Shown: in pieces, positions 1 through 8,367 of the stretch
Layout: each line of letters opens with the position of its first letter
How positions within the stretch are numbered: the stretch's first letter is position 1
The notes under the pieces: model-generated
What the model was told of the DNA's origin: nothing
The model's input: the letters and a program-made list of their open reading frames with translations, nothing else
The model's database searches: none
Made by a program: the position numbers and the translations under genes
NCBI GenBank assembly: GCA_963726575.1
Contig: CAVSCR010000007.1
Coordinates: forward strand, 496,001-560,000
Origin: CAVSCR01 sp963726575
GTDB taxonomy: Bacteria > Actinomycetota > Actinomycetes > JAHEKZ01
Length of the DNA stretch: 64,000 nucleotides
Direction: 5' to 3'

Positions 1-340
1 CGTCGAAGCACGATCCGAACAAGATCGTGTCCTCGGTTCCCAGGAACTGTGACAGGCGCTGCTCGAGCTCGCGGTGAACTTCTTGCGTGCCACAGATGAA
101 GCGCACCGAGGCCATCCCGTAGCCCCATCGGTCCAGGGCGTCATGAGCGGCGGCCAGCACCCGCGGGTCGTCGGCGAGCCCGAGGTAGTTGTTGGCGCAC
201 AGGTTGAGGATCTGCCGCCCCGCCTCGTCGGCGACGTGCGTCGCCTGCGGCGTGCTGATGATGTGTTCGGGCTTGAAGACTCCGCTGTCGTGCATCTGGG
301 TGAGACGCTCACTGAGCTCGGCACGCAGTTGGGTCAACAC
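1..340 (-). CDS. kbl: Glycine C-acetyltransferase (2-amino-3-ketobutyrate CoA ligase), N-terminal part
   Basis: This is a PLP-dependent enzyme that cleaves 2-amino-3-ketobutyrate with CoA to glycine and acetyl-CoA, the second step of threonine degradation. Only the first 113 codons are in the window; the active-site lysine lies beyond the edge. CANNYLGL near residue 48, GMASVRFICGT near residue 75 and SCFD at the edge match the Kbl family closely. The GTG start lies one base after the stop of tdh, so the two are co-transcribed and work in sequence. It is the last visible gene of the long minus-strand operon. Confidence 0.92.
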   Translation of the reverse strand, partial: MLTQLRAELSERLTQMHDSGVFKPEHIISTPQATHVADEAGRQILNLCANNYLGLADDPRVLAAAHDALDRWGYGMASVRFICGTQEVHRELEQRLSQFLGTEDTILFGSCFD

Positions 341-341
341 G

Positions 342-1406
342 TCACGCCTCCGACCAGTCGAGCACGACCTTGCCGCAGTTTCCGCTGCGCGCGGTAGCGA
401 ACGCCTCGTCGAAATCGCGGTAGGAGTAGCGATGTGTGATGACCGGACGAATGTCGAGACCTGCTCCGACGAGCACGGACATCGCGTACCAGGTCTCGAA
501 CATCTCGCGCCCGTAGATACCGCGGATCGTCAGCATCGACGTGATCACCCTGGCCCAGTCGACGGGAAGGTCACGGACCTCGCCCCCAGGGAGCCCGAGC
601 AGGGCGATCTTCGCGCCGTGTGCCATGACCTCGACCATCGAACGCAGCGCTGCCGCGGCCCCTGACATCTCCAGCCCGATGTCGAAGCCCTCCTTCATAC
701 CAAGCTCGGCGACGACGGAACCCACCTGCGTCTGCGCGACGTTCACGGTGCGGGTCACGCCCATGCTGCGCGCCAGCGCCAGACGCGACTCGCTGATGTC
801 GGTGACGACCACATGCCTGGCACCGGCGTGCCGCACGACCGCCGCCGCCATGATGCCGATCGGCCCGGCCCCGGTGACGAGCACGTCCTCGCCGAGCGTG
901 GGAAAGGCCAACGCCGTGTGCACAGCGTTACCGAACGGATCGAAGATGGCTGCCACGTCGAGGTCACGATCGGCCGGATGGCGCCAGACGTTGGTGGCTG
1001 GCACGACGACGAACTCGGCGAAGCCACCGTCGCGGTTGACGCCGACGCTGACGGTGTTCGGGCAAAGTTGGCGGCGGCCGGCCAGGCAGTTGCGGCAGCG
1101 ACCACACACCAGGTGCCCCTCGACGCTGACGAGGTCGCCGACCTCGACCGTGTCGACGCCCGGGCCGACGATGTCGACCAGTCCGGCAATCTCGTGTCCG
1201 ATGACGCGTGGCGCCGAGATCGTGGCAGCGGCCCAAGCGTCCCACGACTGGATGTGGAGATCGGTGCCACAGATTCCGGTGCGCAGGACTCGGATCCGAA
1301 CCTCACCGCTGCCGACATCGGGCACAGGGACTTCGCGCAGCACCAAGCCGGGCGCCGGCTCGGGCTTGACGAGCGCCTTCATCAACGGGTTGCTGCTGCT
1401 GGTCAC
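342..1406 (-). CDS. tdh: L-threonine 3-dehydrogenase
   Basis: This cytosolic zinc-dependent medium-chain dehydrogenase oxidises L-threonine to 2-amino-3-ketobutyrate with NAD+. The catalytic zinc motif GICGTDLH is at about residues 45-51 and GHE at 70-72. The structural zinc cysteines (CGRC..C..C) are near 100-117, and a Rossmann motif GAGPIGIMAA is near 180. Length (354 aa) fits the family. The GTG start is preceded by GGGAGAG; an internal Met (residue 9, MKALVKPEP) is a possible alternative. It sits directly before kbl, forming the two-step threonine to glycine plus acetyl-CoA route. Confidence 0.93.
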   Translation of the reverse strand: MTSSSNPLMKALVKPEPAPGLVLREVPVPDVGSGEVRIRVLRTGICGTDLHIQSWDAWAAATISAPRVIGHEIAGLVDIVGPGVDTVEVGDLVSVEGHLVCGRCRNCLAGRRQLCPNTVSVGVNRDGGFAEFVVVPATNVWRHPADRDLDVAAIFDPFGNAVHTALAFPTLGEDVLVTGAGPIGIMAAAVVRHAGARHVVVTDISESRLALARSMGVTRTVNVAQTQVGSVVAELGMKEGFDIGLEMSGAAAALRSMVEVMAHGAKIALLGLPGGEVRDLPVDWARVITSMLTIRGIYGREMFETWYAMSVLVGAGLDIRPVITHRYSYRDFDEAFATARSGNCGKVVLDWSEA

Positions 1407-1436
1407 GTACTCTCCCGGCGAGTCGATCCCCGGACG

Positions 1437-1913
1437 CTAGCGTGGCGGCAGGTCCTTGGCGAAGCAGAGGTTGCCGGGCTCGTCGGCGTAAAGGCCGAAA
1501 CCGGGGATCTGGTAGTAGCCACTGGAGCGGTACAGGCTCACGGCCTCTGGCTGCGCCCGGCCGGTCTCCAGCAGGATCCGTCGGTAGCCGAGACCGGCAG
1601 CCTGAGCCTCGACCGCAGTCAGCAGATGACGGGACAGACCACGACCACGAAACGGCCGACGGACGAACATGCGCTTGACCTCTGCCCGTGTCTCGTCGTG
1701 TCGACGGATACCCGCACACGCCACTGCTGAACCGTCCAGCGTCAGGACGAGGAATGCTCCGTGAGGCGCCGCGAACTCGGCGGGGGTGACCGGAGTGTGG
1801 TCGTGGTCCCCGTAACGGTCGACGTACTCCAGCTGCAGCTCTTCGATGAGCGTGTGAGACGTCGCATCGTCGTAGCTCTGTTGAAGCACCTCGATCTCGT
1901 CCACCAACGTCAC
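1437..1913 (-). CDS. GNAT family N-acetyltransferase
   Basis: This is a 158-residue GNAT acetyltransferase. The acetyl-CoA binding motif A is visible as RRPFRGRGLSRHLL near residue 90, after the KRMFV strand, and the C-terminal part has LYRSSGYY. The reading frame is open farther upstream. The GTG at 1913 is preferred because it overlaps the stop of the preceding enoyl-CoA hydratase (GTGA), as most genes in this operon do. Substrate is unknown. Its place between fatty-acid and threonine genes suggests co-expression, not a defined step. Confidence 0.85.
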   Translation of the reverse strand: MTLVDEIEVLQQSYDDATSHTLIEELQLEYVDRYGDHDHTPVTPAEFAAPHGAFLVLTLDGSAVACAGIRRHDETRAEVKRMFVRRPFRGRGLSRHLLTAVEAQAAGLGYRRILLETGRAQPEAVSLYRSSGYYQIPGFGLYADEPGNLCFAKDLPPR

Positions 1914-2683
1914 TGCACCCCTGACCAGTCGGCGGGACGCCGAGCGAGGAACGCCGCCATTCCCTCGGCGGCCTCGGAAGAGCCGAACAGGGCCTGGGAC
2001 ACCTCTGCCGTCCATGGCCACGCGTCCGCTCGCGGCATGTTCGGTACCCGAGCCAAGAGGTCTTTGGTCGCAGCAACCGCGCGAGGGCCACAACGGTCGA
2101 GGTCTGCCACCCATTCTGCGACGGTGTCGTCGAGGTCGACGTCGGCAACGACCCGTTGCACCAGGCCGGCCTGTCGGACCCGCTCAGCCGGCACGCGTGC
2201 CCCAGTGAGCATGAGCTCCGCGGCATCGACGGGGCGCAGCTTGCGCAGGACGGCGACGGAGATGACCGCGGGAGCCACCCCCAACCGCACCTCACTGAAG
2301 GCAAACGTGGCAGCCTCGACCGCCACGGCGAGGTCGCTCGCGGCGACCAGTCCCACACCCCCGCCGGCCACGTGCCCCTGCACCCGCGCGATGACCGGCT
2401 TGGGCAACGAGATCATCTGCTCGAGTACCTCGGCCAGAGCAGCCGGACCGGCGGAGAAGGCGTCGTCGGCCGCGGTGCCTTGCGTGAGATCAGCCCCCGA
2501 GCAGAAGACCGTGCCGCTTCCCGTCAGCACCACCGCACGCACGCCCGGGTCGTCAGCCGCGCGCGAGAGTGCCTGCCGCAGCGACGCAAGGCTGGCCGCG
2601 TCCAGGGCATTGCGCACCTGTGGTCGGTCGAGGGTGATCCGGGCGACTGATCCGACGACCTCGAGGTGCACGGTCTCTGTCAT
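1910..2683 (-). CDS. Enoyl-CoA hydratase/isomerase family protein
   Basis: This 257-residue crotonase-fold enzyme probably hydrates an unsaturated acyl-CoA. The oxyanion-hole segments are visible: SGADLTQG near residue 65 and HVAGGGVGL near 105. A glutamate in FSEVRLG near 130 is the likely catalytic acid/base. In this operon, next to an acyl-CoA dehydrogenase and a two-subunit acyl-CoA carboxylase, it could hydrate a methylglutaconyl-CoA or isohexenylglutaconyl-CoA type intermediate; this is inferred from neighbours only. Its ATG overlaps the stop of the acyl-CoA dehydrogenase by four bases (ATGA). Confidence 0.88.
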   Translation of the reverse strand: MTETVHLEVVGSVARITLDRPQVRNALDAASLASLRQALSRAADDPGVRAVVLTGSGTVFCSGADLTQGTAADDAFSAGPAALAEVLEQMISLPKPVIARVQGHVAGGGVGLVAASDLAVAVEAATFAFSEVRLGVAPAVISVAVLRKLRPVDAAELMLTGARVPAERVRQAGLVQRVVADVDLDDTVAEWVADLDRCGPRAVAATKDLLARVPNMPRADAWPWTAEVSQALFGSSEAAEGMAAFLARRPADWSGVQ

Positions 2684-3828
2684 CGGCGTCCCATCCCCTC
2701 CAGCATCGTCAGGATCCGCAACATGACCTCGTCGGCGCCACCACCGATGGACAGCAGGCGCGAGTCGCGGAAGTAGCGCGACACCCAGTGGTCGCTCATG
2801 TACCCCATACCGCCATGGAACTGCAGGCAGGTGTCGGCGACCTCGCGCACCAGCCGGCCCGTCTTCAGCTTGGCGACTGTGGCAAAACGGGTGGGGTCGA
2901 CGCCGTCGACGACCGCCTGTGCCGCGGCGTAGTTGTAGTGCCGCAGCAGATCGACCTCCGCAAGCAGCTCCGCGAGTCGGTACTGCACCGCCTGGTTGGC
3001 CAGCAGCGGTTTGCCGAACGCGTCGCGCTCACGCAAGAAGGCGATGGTGCGGTGCAGGGCGCGTTCCATGCCCACGACGGCGATGTAGCAGCCGATCAGG
3101 CGCTCGTCCTGGAACTGCATCATCTGTTGCTGGAACCCCTGCCCGACTTCGCCGATCGTGTTCGTCACGGGCACGACCACGTCTTCGAACACGAGCTCCG
3201 CGGTGTCGCTGCTGCGGTTCCCCAGCTTGTCCAGGGTCCGACCGACGCTGAACCCGGGCGTCTGCGTCGGCACCACTACCTGCGACATGCCCTGGTGGCC
3301 GCCCTCGTCGGAAGTGCGCACGAGTACGCAGACCCAGTCCGCCTGCGCGCCGTTGGTGATGTACAGCTTCGTCCCGTTGATGACCCAGTCGTCGCCCTCG
3401 CGCTTCCCAGCGGCACGGATCCCCGCGACGTCGCTGCCGGCGTCCGGTTCGGTGACGGCGACGGCGGCGACGACCTCACCGCGGATCGCCGGGGCCAAGA
3501 AGCGCTGCTTCAGCTCAGGGGACCCGAAGCGGTGGAGGCTGGGAGTCGCCATGCAGGCCTGCACCGCGATCGCCATGGGAACGCCCGCCGCCTCGCATCG
3601 ACCCAGTTCTTCGCCGAGCACGACGGTGTAGCTGTGGTCGACCCCCATCCCGCCGTACTCCTCGTCGTACTCCAACCCGAGCAGACCAAGCGCGCCGAGC
3701 TTGGGGAACAGCTCGTGGGCGGGGAACGCGCCCGCTTGCTCCCACTCATCGATGTGGGGATTGATCTCGCGGTCGACGACGTCACGCACGAGGGCACGTA
3801 ACGCCTCGTGCTGCGCGGTGAACCTCAT
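2680..3828 (-). CDS. Acyl-CoA dehydrogenase family protein
   Basis: This is a 382-residue FAD-dependent acyl-CoA dehydrogenase, alpha/beta-unsaturating an acyl-CoA thioester. The family signature AVTEPDAGSDVAGI is near residue 125, and the C-terminal helical domain carries QFHGGMGYMSDHWVSRYFRD followed by GGGADEVM. The frame stays open upstream, but the ATG at 3828 fits the family N-terminus (MRFTAQHEALRALVRDVV) and overlaps the tetR stop (ATGA). Neighbouring carboxylase and AtuA genes suggest a branched-chain or isoprenoid acyl-CoA as substrate, comparable to isovaleryl- or citronellyl-CoA dehydrogenases. The substrate cannot be fixed from sequence alone. Confidence 0.9.
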   Translation of the reverse strand: MRFTAQHEALRALVRDVVDREINPHIDEWEQAGAFPAHELFPKLGALGLLGLEYDEEYGGMGVDHSYTVVLGEELGRCEAAGVPMAIAVQACMATPSLHRFGSPELKQRFLAPAIRGEVVAAVAVTEPDAGSDVAGIRAAGKREGDDWVINGTKLYITNGAQADWVCVLVRTSDEGGHQGMSQVVVPTQTPGFSVGRTLDKLGNRSSDTAELVFEDVVVPVTNTIGEVGQGFQQQMMQFQDERLIGCYIAVVGMERALHRTIAFLRERDAFGKPLLANQAVQYRLAELLAEVDLLRHYNYAAAQAVVDGVDPTRFATVAKLKTGRLVREVADTCLQFHGGMGYMSDHWVSRYFRDSRLLSIGGGADEVMLRILTMLEGMGRR

Positions 3829-4478
3829 CGGCTCACCTCCTCCCTCACGTACGAGACCGAGGCCGCCGCCGGACGGGACAGGCCGATCGCCTGCACCCAG
3901 AGTCGGTTGAGGGTGGCCACGGTCGTCGCGTCGGTGACGCCCCGACCGGCTCGGGTCTGACGTCGGGCGTAGCTCTCCACCATGCCGCACAGTGCTTCTC
4001 CGGCAATCACCGGATCGAGCCCGCGATCGGCCTCGCCCTGGCGCTGCAGCCGACGCAGGCTGCGCACCGCACGTTCGACGAACGACGCCCGCAGCTCATC
4101 GAGGATCTTCCGGTACCGCGGGTCGGTAGTCGCTGCATGCTCCACGACGGCCATGAGCCGGGCGTGGCGCTCGAACGCCACGAGGTACTTCTGGTTGGCC
4201 ACCTCGAGACGTTCGACGAGATCCTCCGGGTCGCCTGGCGTCATCGTCAGCTCGGCGACGACATCTCCCGCCAATGCGTCGACGACAGCGGCGAGCACGG
4301 CGTCCTTGTTCTCGAAGTACGTGTACACGGTGCCGTGTGAGACGCGCGCAGCATCCGCGATGTCCGACATGGTGGCGTCGGCGAAGCCACGCGACTCGAA
4401 CACCTCTCGCGCAGCGACGAGCACGGCCTCCTTCGTGCGGTGCCCGCGCGGGGTCAAGGGCACCATGCGCGTGGTCAT
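3825..4478 (-). CDS. TetR/AcrR family transcriptional regulator
   Basis: This 217-residue regulator has a TetR helix-turn-helix near residues 14-60 (AAREVFESRGFADATMSDIADAA, then VSHGTVYTYFENKDAVL). The C-terminal ligand-binding domain is variable. The ATG at 4478 overlaps the stop of the AtuA-like gene and its stop overlaps the next start, so it is embedded in the operon. The likely job is sensing an acyl-CoA intermediate and repressing the operon through the perfect inverted repeat at 9962-9987. That link is inference from operon membership and operator-like geometry. Confidence 0.9.
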   Translation of the reverse strand: MTTRMVPLTPRGHRTKEAVLVAAREVFESRGFADATMSDIADAARVSHGTVYTYFENKDAVLAAVVDALAGDVVAELTMTPGDPEDLVERLEVANQKYLVAFERHARLMAVVEHAATTDPRYRKILDELRASFVERAVRSLRRLQRQGEADRGLDPVIAGEALCGMVESYARRQTRAGRGVTDATTVATLNRLWVQAIGLSRPAAASVSYVREEVSR

Positions 4479-6307
4479 GGCGTCGCCTCGTTGAGCAGGA
4501 ACCGCGGGGCATGGACCCACCTCGCGCGCAAGTACTCGCCCAGTCCCTTGCCCTGCGGATCGAGGAACACGTTCTCGGCCACGCCGCGGCCCAGCAGGCC
4601 GCGCACGACGAAGTTGACGGCGCGCAGGTTGGGGAGCTCGTATCGGTCCACGACCAGACCCGCGCACTCGGGCAGCAGCCGCTGCAGCTCCCACGGCGTG
4701 AGCGTTGCGCTCAGCCACTCGAAGGCGGCGTCGACGTCGGGCAAGCCGTCGCGCACCCAGACGCCGATGTTGGCGTTGCCACCCTTGTCCCCGGAACGGG
4801 CACCGACCAGGCGTCCCCAGGGCAGGTGCACGGTGTCCTGTTCGCGGCCCGGGTCCACGTCCGGCGCCGGCTCCGGTTGGCGCGAGCTCAGACCGGGCAT
4901 CGGCGGTTGCCACGGCATCGCGGCCGGTGAGACGCCGGGAACTTGCGCCACCTGGTCGCCGTCGACGCACACCACCTGGGCGAGCGCGGCACCGACGGAG
5001 GTGGGCCAGTAGACCCCGAAGGGACTGCCCGGCGCGGGTTGGCCGGTGGCGAACAGCCCGGGCACGCTGGCCAAGGTCAGCTCGATCGCCGGCGCCGTGA
5101 ACGCCTTGCCCACGAGGTTCGGGTCGCGGCTGCGAACCGTGATCCGCAGGTCGGACTGGGCCTGCCACAGGTCCTGCGGCTCGCCGGCGTCAGCGTGGTG
5201 GCGCAGGAGCTGGACGTCGACGGCGTCGAAGACGTCGCGGCCCCCGGGGATGGCCGCGAACAGCTGCTCCGTCACCAGGTCCGCCTTGGCCTCCACGTCA
5301 AGTCCGGTGAGGACGAAGGTCACCGCGTTGCGGAACCCACCGAGGTAGTTCAGGGCCACCTTCAACCGGTCCGGGGGTGCCAGCCCGCGCACCCCCTCGA
5401 TCGCCACCCGGTCGTCGCCGTCGGCCCGCAGGCGAATCGAGCCGAAGTCGGCCGTGGCGTCCGGGTTCGGGTAGGCGACAGATTCGATCTCGTAGAGCAG
5501 TTGCGCTGTCACCGTGCCGCAGGTGACCTCACCGCCCAACCCCCGCGGCCCCGCATGCTTGGTGATGACGCTGCTGCCGTCGGGCGCGATCTCGGCGATC
5601 GGGAATCCGAGCCGCGCGATGCCCGGAACCTCCTGGAAGAACGCGTAGTTGCCACCGGTCGCCTGCGTGCCGCACTCGATGACGTGTCCCGCCACGATCG
5701 CGCCAGCCAGCGCGTCGAGGTGGTCCGGCGACCAACCGAACCGCCAGGCGGCCGGGCCGACCACCAGCGCCGCGTCTGTCACGCGCCCGGTGACCACGAT
5801 GTCGGCGCCGGCGTCCAACGCCGCTTTGATCCCGAACCCGCCCAAGTAGGCGTTGGCGGTCAAGGCCGGCACGCCGAGCTCACTGAACGTCTCACCGGTG
5901 TCCAGGTTGGTGAACGGCTCCCCCGCCGCGCGCAGCTCGTCGATGCGCGGGACAAGGTCGTCGCCCGTGACGACCGCGATCACCGGACTCAGGCCGAGCC
6001 GCTCGGCGAGATCACGTAGGGCATCGGCCAGGCCGTTCGGGTCCAGGCCTCCCGCGTTGGACACGACCTTGATGTCGCGCTCGAGAACGGGGGCTAGGAC
6101 CTGTTCCATCTGCGTCACGAACGTGCGCGCATAGCCGCTACCCGGCCCGTGCTTCATGCGGCTGCGGGCCAGGATCAACATGGTCAGCTCGGCCAACCAG
6201 TCGCCGGTCAGGACGTCGATCGGACCGCCTTGCACCATCTCGGCGGCCGCCGATATCCGGTCGCCGTAGAAGCCACTCACGTTGGCGATGCGCAGCACCT
6301 GGCTCAT
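4475..6307 (-). CDS. AtuA-like protein (DUF1446, acyclic terpene utilisation family)
   Basis: This 610-residue protein matches the AtuA/DUF1446 family. The N-terminal part has RIANVSGFYGDRISAA and GDWLAELTM, followed by SNAGGLDP and VVTGDDL. A C-terminal portion from about residue 500 (GDKGGNANIGVWV) looks like the AtuA C-terminal domain often fused in actinobacteria. Its biochemical role is not established; the family is named for acyclic terpene catabolism in Pseudomonas, where it travels with geranyl-CoA carboxylase. Here it lies between the biotin carboxylase and tetR with 4-base overlaps on both sides, so its association with the carboxylase holds. Confidence 0.88.
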   Translation of the reverse strand: MSQVLRIANVSGFYGDRISAAAEMVQGGPIDVLTGDWLAELTMLILARSRMKHGPGSGYARTFVTQMEQVLAPVLERDIKVVSNAGGLDPNGLADALRDLAERLGLSPVIAVVTGDDLVPRIDELRAAGEPFTNLDTGETFSELGVPALTANAYLGGFGIKAALDAGADIVVTGRVTDAALVVGPAAWRFGWSPDHLDALAGAIVAGHVIECGTQATGGNYAFFQEVPGIARLGFPIAEIAPDGSSVITKHAGPRGLGGEVTCGTVTAQLLYEIESVAYPNPDATADFGSIRLRADGDDRVAIEGVRGLAPPDRLKVALNYLGGFRNAVTFVLTGLDVEAKADLVTEQLFAAIPGGRDVFDAVDVQLLRHHADAGEPQDLWQAQSDLRITVRSRDPNLVGKAFTAPAIELTLASVPGLFATGQPAPGSPFGVYWPTSVGAALAQVVCVDGDQVAQVPGVSPAAMPWQPPMPGLSSRQPEPAPDVDPGREQDTVHLPWGRLVGARSGDKGGNANIGVWVRDGLPDVDAAFEWLSATLTPWELQRLLPECAGLVVDRYELPNLRAVNFVVRGLLGRGVAENVFLDPQGKGLGEYLRARWVHAPRFLLNEATP

Positions 6308-8367
6308 GAGCCCTCCGGCACGGCGTCGAGCACGACGAGCAGCTCATGGGCGTCGACACTGCCCCCGACCACGACACGTACCTCGCGCACCACACCCTCA
6401 GTCTGCGCGACGACGTGGTGCTCCATCTTCATGGCCTCTAGGACCACGAGGGTCTGGCCGGCCACCACTGCGTCACCGGCCGCCACCGACACTTGCGTCA
6501 CGGTGCCCGGCACCGGGGCGGTGGGACCTTGACCCGCGGACGCCTGCGCCGGGTCAGGGAATCGTGCCTGCTCGAGGAACCGAAGCTGTGCGTCGCTCGC
6601 ATCGGTCCACCAGGTCGAGTCCGGGTAGCCGCGGACCACGACGCTACGACGAAGGCCGTCGACCTCGAGATCGACGTCGACGTTGACGACATCGGGGGCG
6701 GATGAGCGCATGCCCGCAGACCAGATCCTCGCCTCGACGTCGACCGGCTGGGCACGGACCCCGGCGACACGTGCGCTGATCCACTGCTGGGTACCGGTCA
6801 TGCGCATGCGGTAACCGACGCCTACCTGATGATCGGCAAGGCTCAACGTCGTGACCTGCCCCCCGGCGGGCAGGTTGCGCCAGCCGCTGGGGACGTTGGC
6901 CTGGACCCGGGCACGTTGCCGCCGGTGCAGCTGACCTGCGACAGATGCGGCCACCGCGTGCAGCACGACCGTGTCCAGGTCGGGCGTGTCCGAGGCCAGG
7001 TCAACGCGTTCGTCCAGGAACGCGGTGGTCGCACCCTCGTGGCGGAACTGACGGTCGTCGACCACGGCGGTGAGCAATGCGCGGTTGGTGACGAGACCGT
7101 GAATCGTGGCGCGGCGCAGTGCGCGTGACAACCGCGCGACCGCCTCAGGGCGGTTGGCCCCATGCGCCACCACCTTGGCGAGCAAGGCGTCGTACTCGTG
7201 GGAGACGACGTCGCCGCTGACGACGCCTGAGTCGACCCGTTGGCCCGGCGCTGCAGCGATCTCGAACGCGTGCAGCCTGCCGGTCTGCGGCAGGTAGTCG
7301 GCCGCCGGGTCCTCGGCGTAGATGCGCGCCTCGATCGCGTGGCCGCGCACGATGACGTCGCCCTGCGACAGGGCCAGCGGTCGGTCCATGGCGACCTCGA
7401 GCTGGAGTCGGACGAGGTCCAGGCCGGTCACCTCCTCGGTCACGGTGTGCTCGACCTGCAGCCGCGTGTTCATCTCCAGGAAGTAGAGGGCCGCATCCTC
7501 ATCTTGACCATCCACGAGGAACTCGACGGTTCCCAGACTCACGTAGTCGACCGCCGCGGCCACGACAAGCGCTGCCTCGAACAGACGACTGCGCAGCTGT
7601 GCGGTCAGTCCCGTGGCCGGCGCCTCCTCGATCAGCTTCTGATGGCGACGCTGCACCGAACAGTCACGTTCGTACAGGTGGATCCGCCGACCATGCTGGT
7701 CACCCAGCACCTGCACCTCGATGTGTCGCGCAGCGGGTACGAAACGCTCGAGGAACACCCGGGCGTCACCGAACGCCGACCCGGCCTCGCGCTGGGCCGA
7801 CTCGATCGCCGTGTCCAGCGACTCCGGCTCGGCGACCAGACGCATCCCGCGACCGCCCCCGCCTGCTGCGGCCTTGACGAGGAGTGGGTACCCCACCTCG
7901 TCGGCTGCCTGCGACCAGCCATCGGGGCGATTCGCATCGACGACTGCACTGGCGAGCACGGGGACTCCGGCCCGGCTGACCAGGTTCTTGGCCGCCACCT
8001 TGTCGCCCATCACCGCGACCGTGTCCGGGTGCGGGCCGATCCAGGTGAACCCGGCCTCCACCACGGCCCGCGCGAACGCAGCGCTCTCGGCGAGGAACCC
8101 GTAACCCGGATGGACAGCGTCGGCGCCGGCGCGACGGGCGGCTTCGAGCAGCGCATCCTGGTTCAGATAGGTGTCCGCGACCGTGACGCCGGGCAGCTCG
8201 ACCGCCACATCGGCCTCGGCGACGTGCGCAGACATCGCGTCGACGCCACTGAAGACCGCGACGGCATCCAGGCCCATCTCATGCAGCGTGCGGATGATGC
8301 GACGCGCGATCTCACCACGGTTGGCGACCAGAACTCGGCGCAGTGCGACTACTTCGTTGTTGTCCAT
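6304..8367 (-). CDS. Acyl-CoA carboxylase biotin-carboxylase/BCCP subunit
   Basis: This 687-residue alpha subunit carboxylates its own biotin with ATP and bicarbonate. The biotin carboxylase N-domain begins with VLVANRGEIARRI; the ATP-grasp glycine loop is KAAAGGGGRGMRL near residue 155. The biotinylation site LEAMKMEHH is near residue 650, close to the C-terminus. The ATG at 8367 is preferred to an earlier GTG because it gives a TGATG stop-start junction with the carboxyltransferase gene. Size and domain order fit methylcrotonyl-CoA or geranyl-CoA carboxylase alpha subunits; AtuA next door keeps the geranyl option open. Confidence 0.9.
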   Translation of the reverse strand: MDNNEVVALRRVLVANRGEIARRIIRTLHEMGLDAVAVFSGVDAMSAHVAEADVAVELPGVTVADTYLNQDALLEAARRAGADAVHPGYGFLAESAAFARAVVEAGFTWIGPHPDTVAVMGDKVAAKNLVSRAGVPVLASAVVDANRPDGWSQAADEVGYPLLVKAAAGGGGRGMRLVAEPESLDTAIESAQREAGSAFGDARVFLERFVPAARHIEVQVLGDQHGRRIHLYERDCSVQRRHQKLIEEAPATGLTAQLRSRLFEAALVVAAAVDYVSLGTVEFLVDGQDEDAALYFLEMNTRLQVEHTVTEEVTGLDLVRLQLEVAMDRPLALSQGDVIVRGHAIEARIYAEDPAADYLPQTGRLHAFEIAAAPGQRVDSGVVSGDVVSHEYDALLAKVVAHGANRPEAVARLSRALRRATIHGLVTNRALLTAVVDDRQFRHEGATTAFLDERVDLASDTPDLDTVVLHAVAASVAGQLHRRQRARVQANVPSGWRNLPAGGQVTTLSLADHQVGVGYRMRMTGTQQWISARVAGVRAQPVDVEARIWSAGMRSSAPDVVNVDVDLEVDGLRRSVVVRGYPDSTWWTDASDAQLRFLEQARFPDPAQASAGQGPTAPVPGTVTQVSVAAGDAVVAGQTLVVLEAMKMEHHVVAQTEGVVREVRVVVGGSVDAHELLVVLDAVPEGS

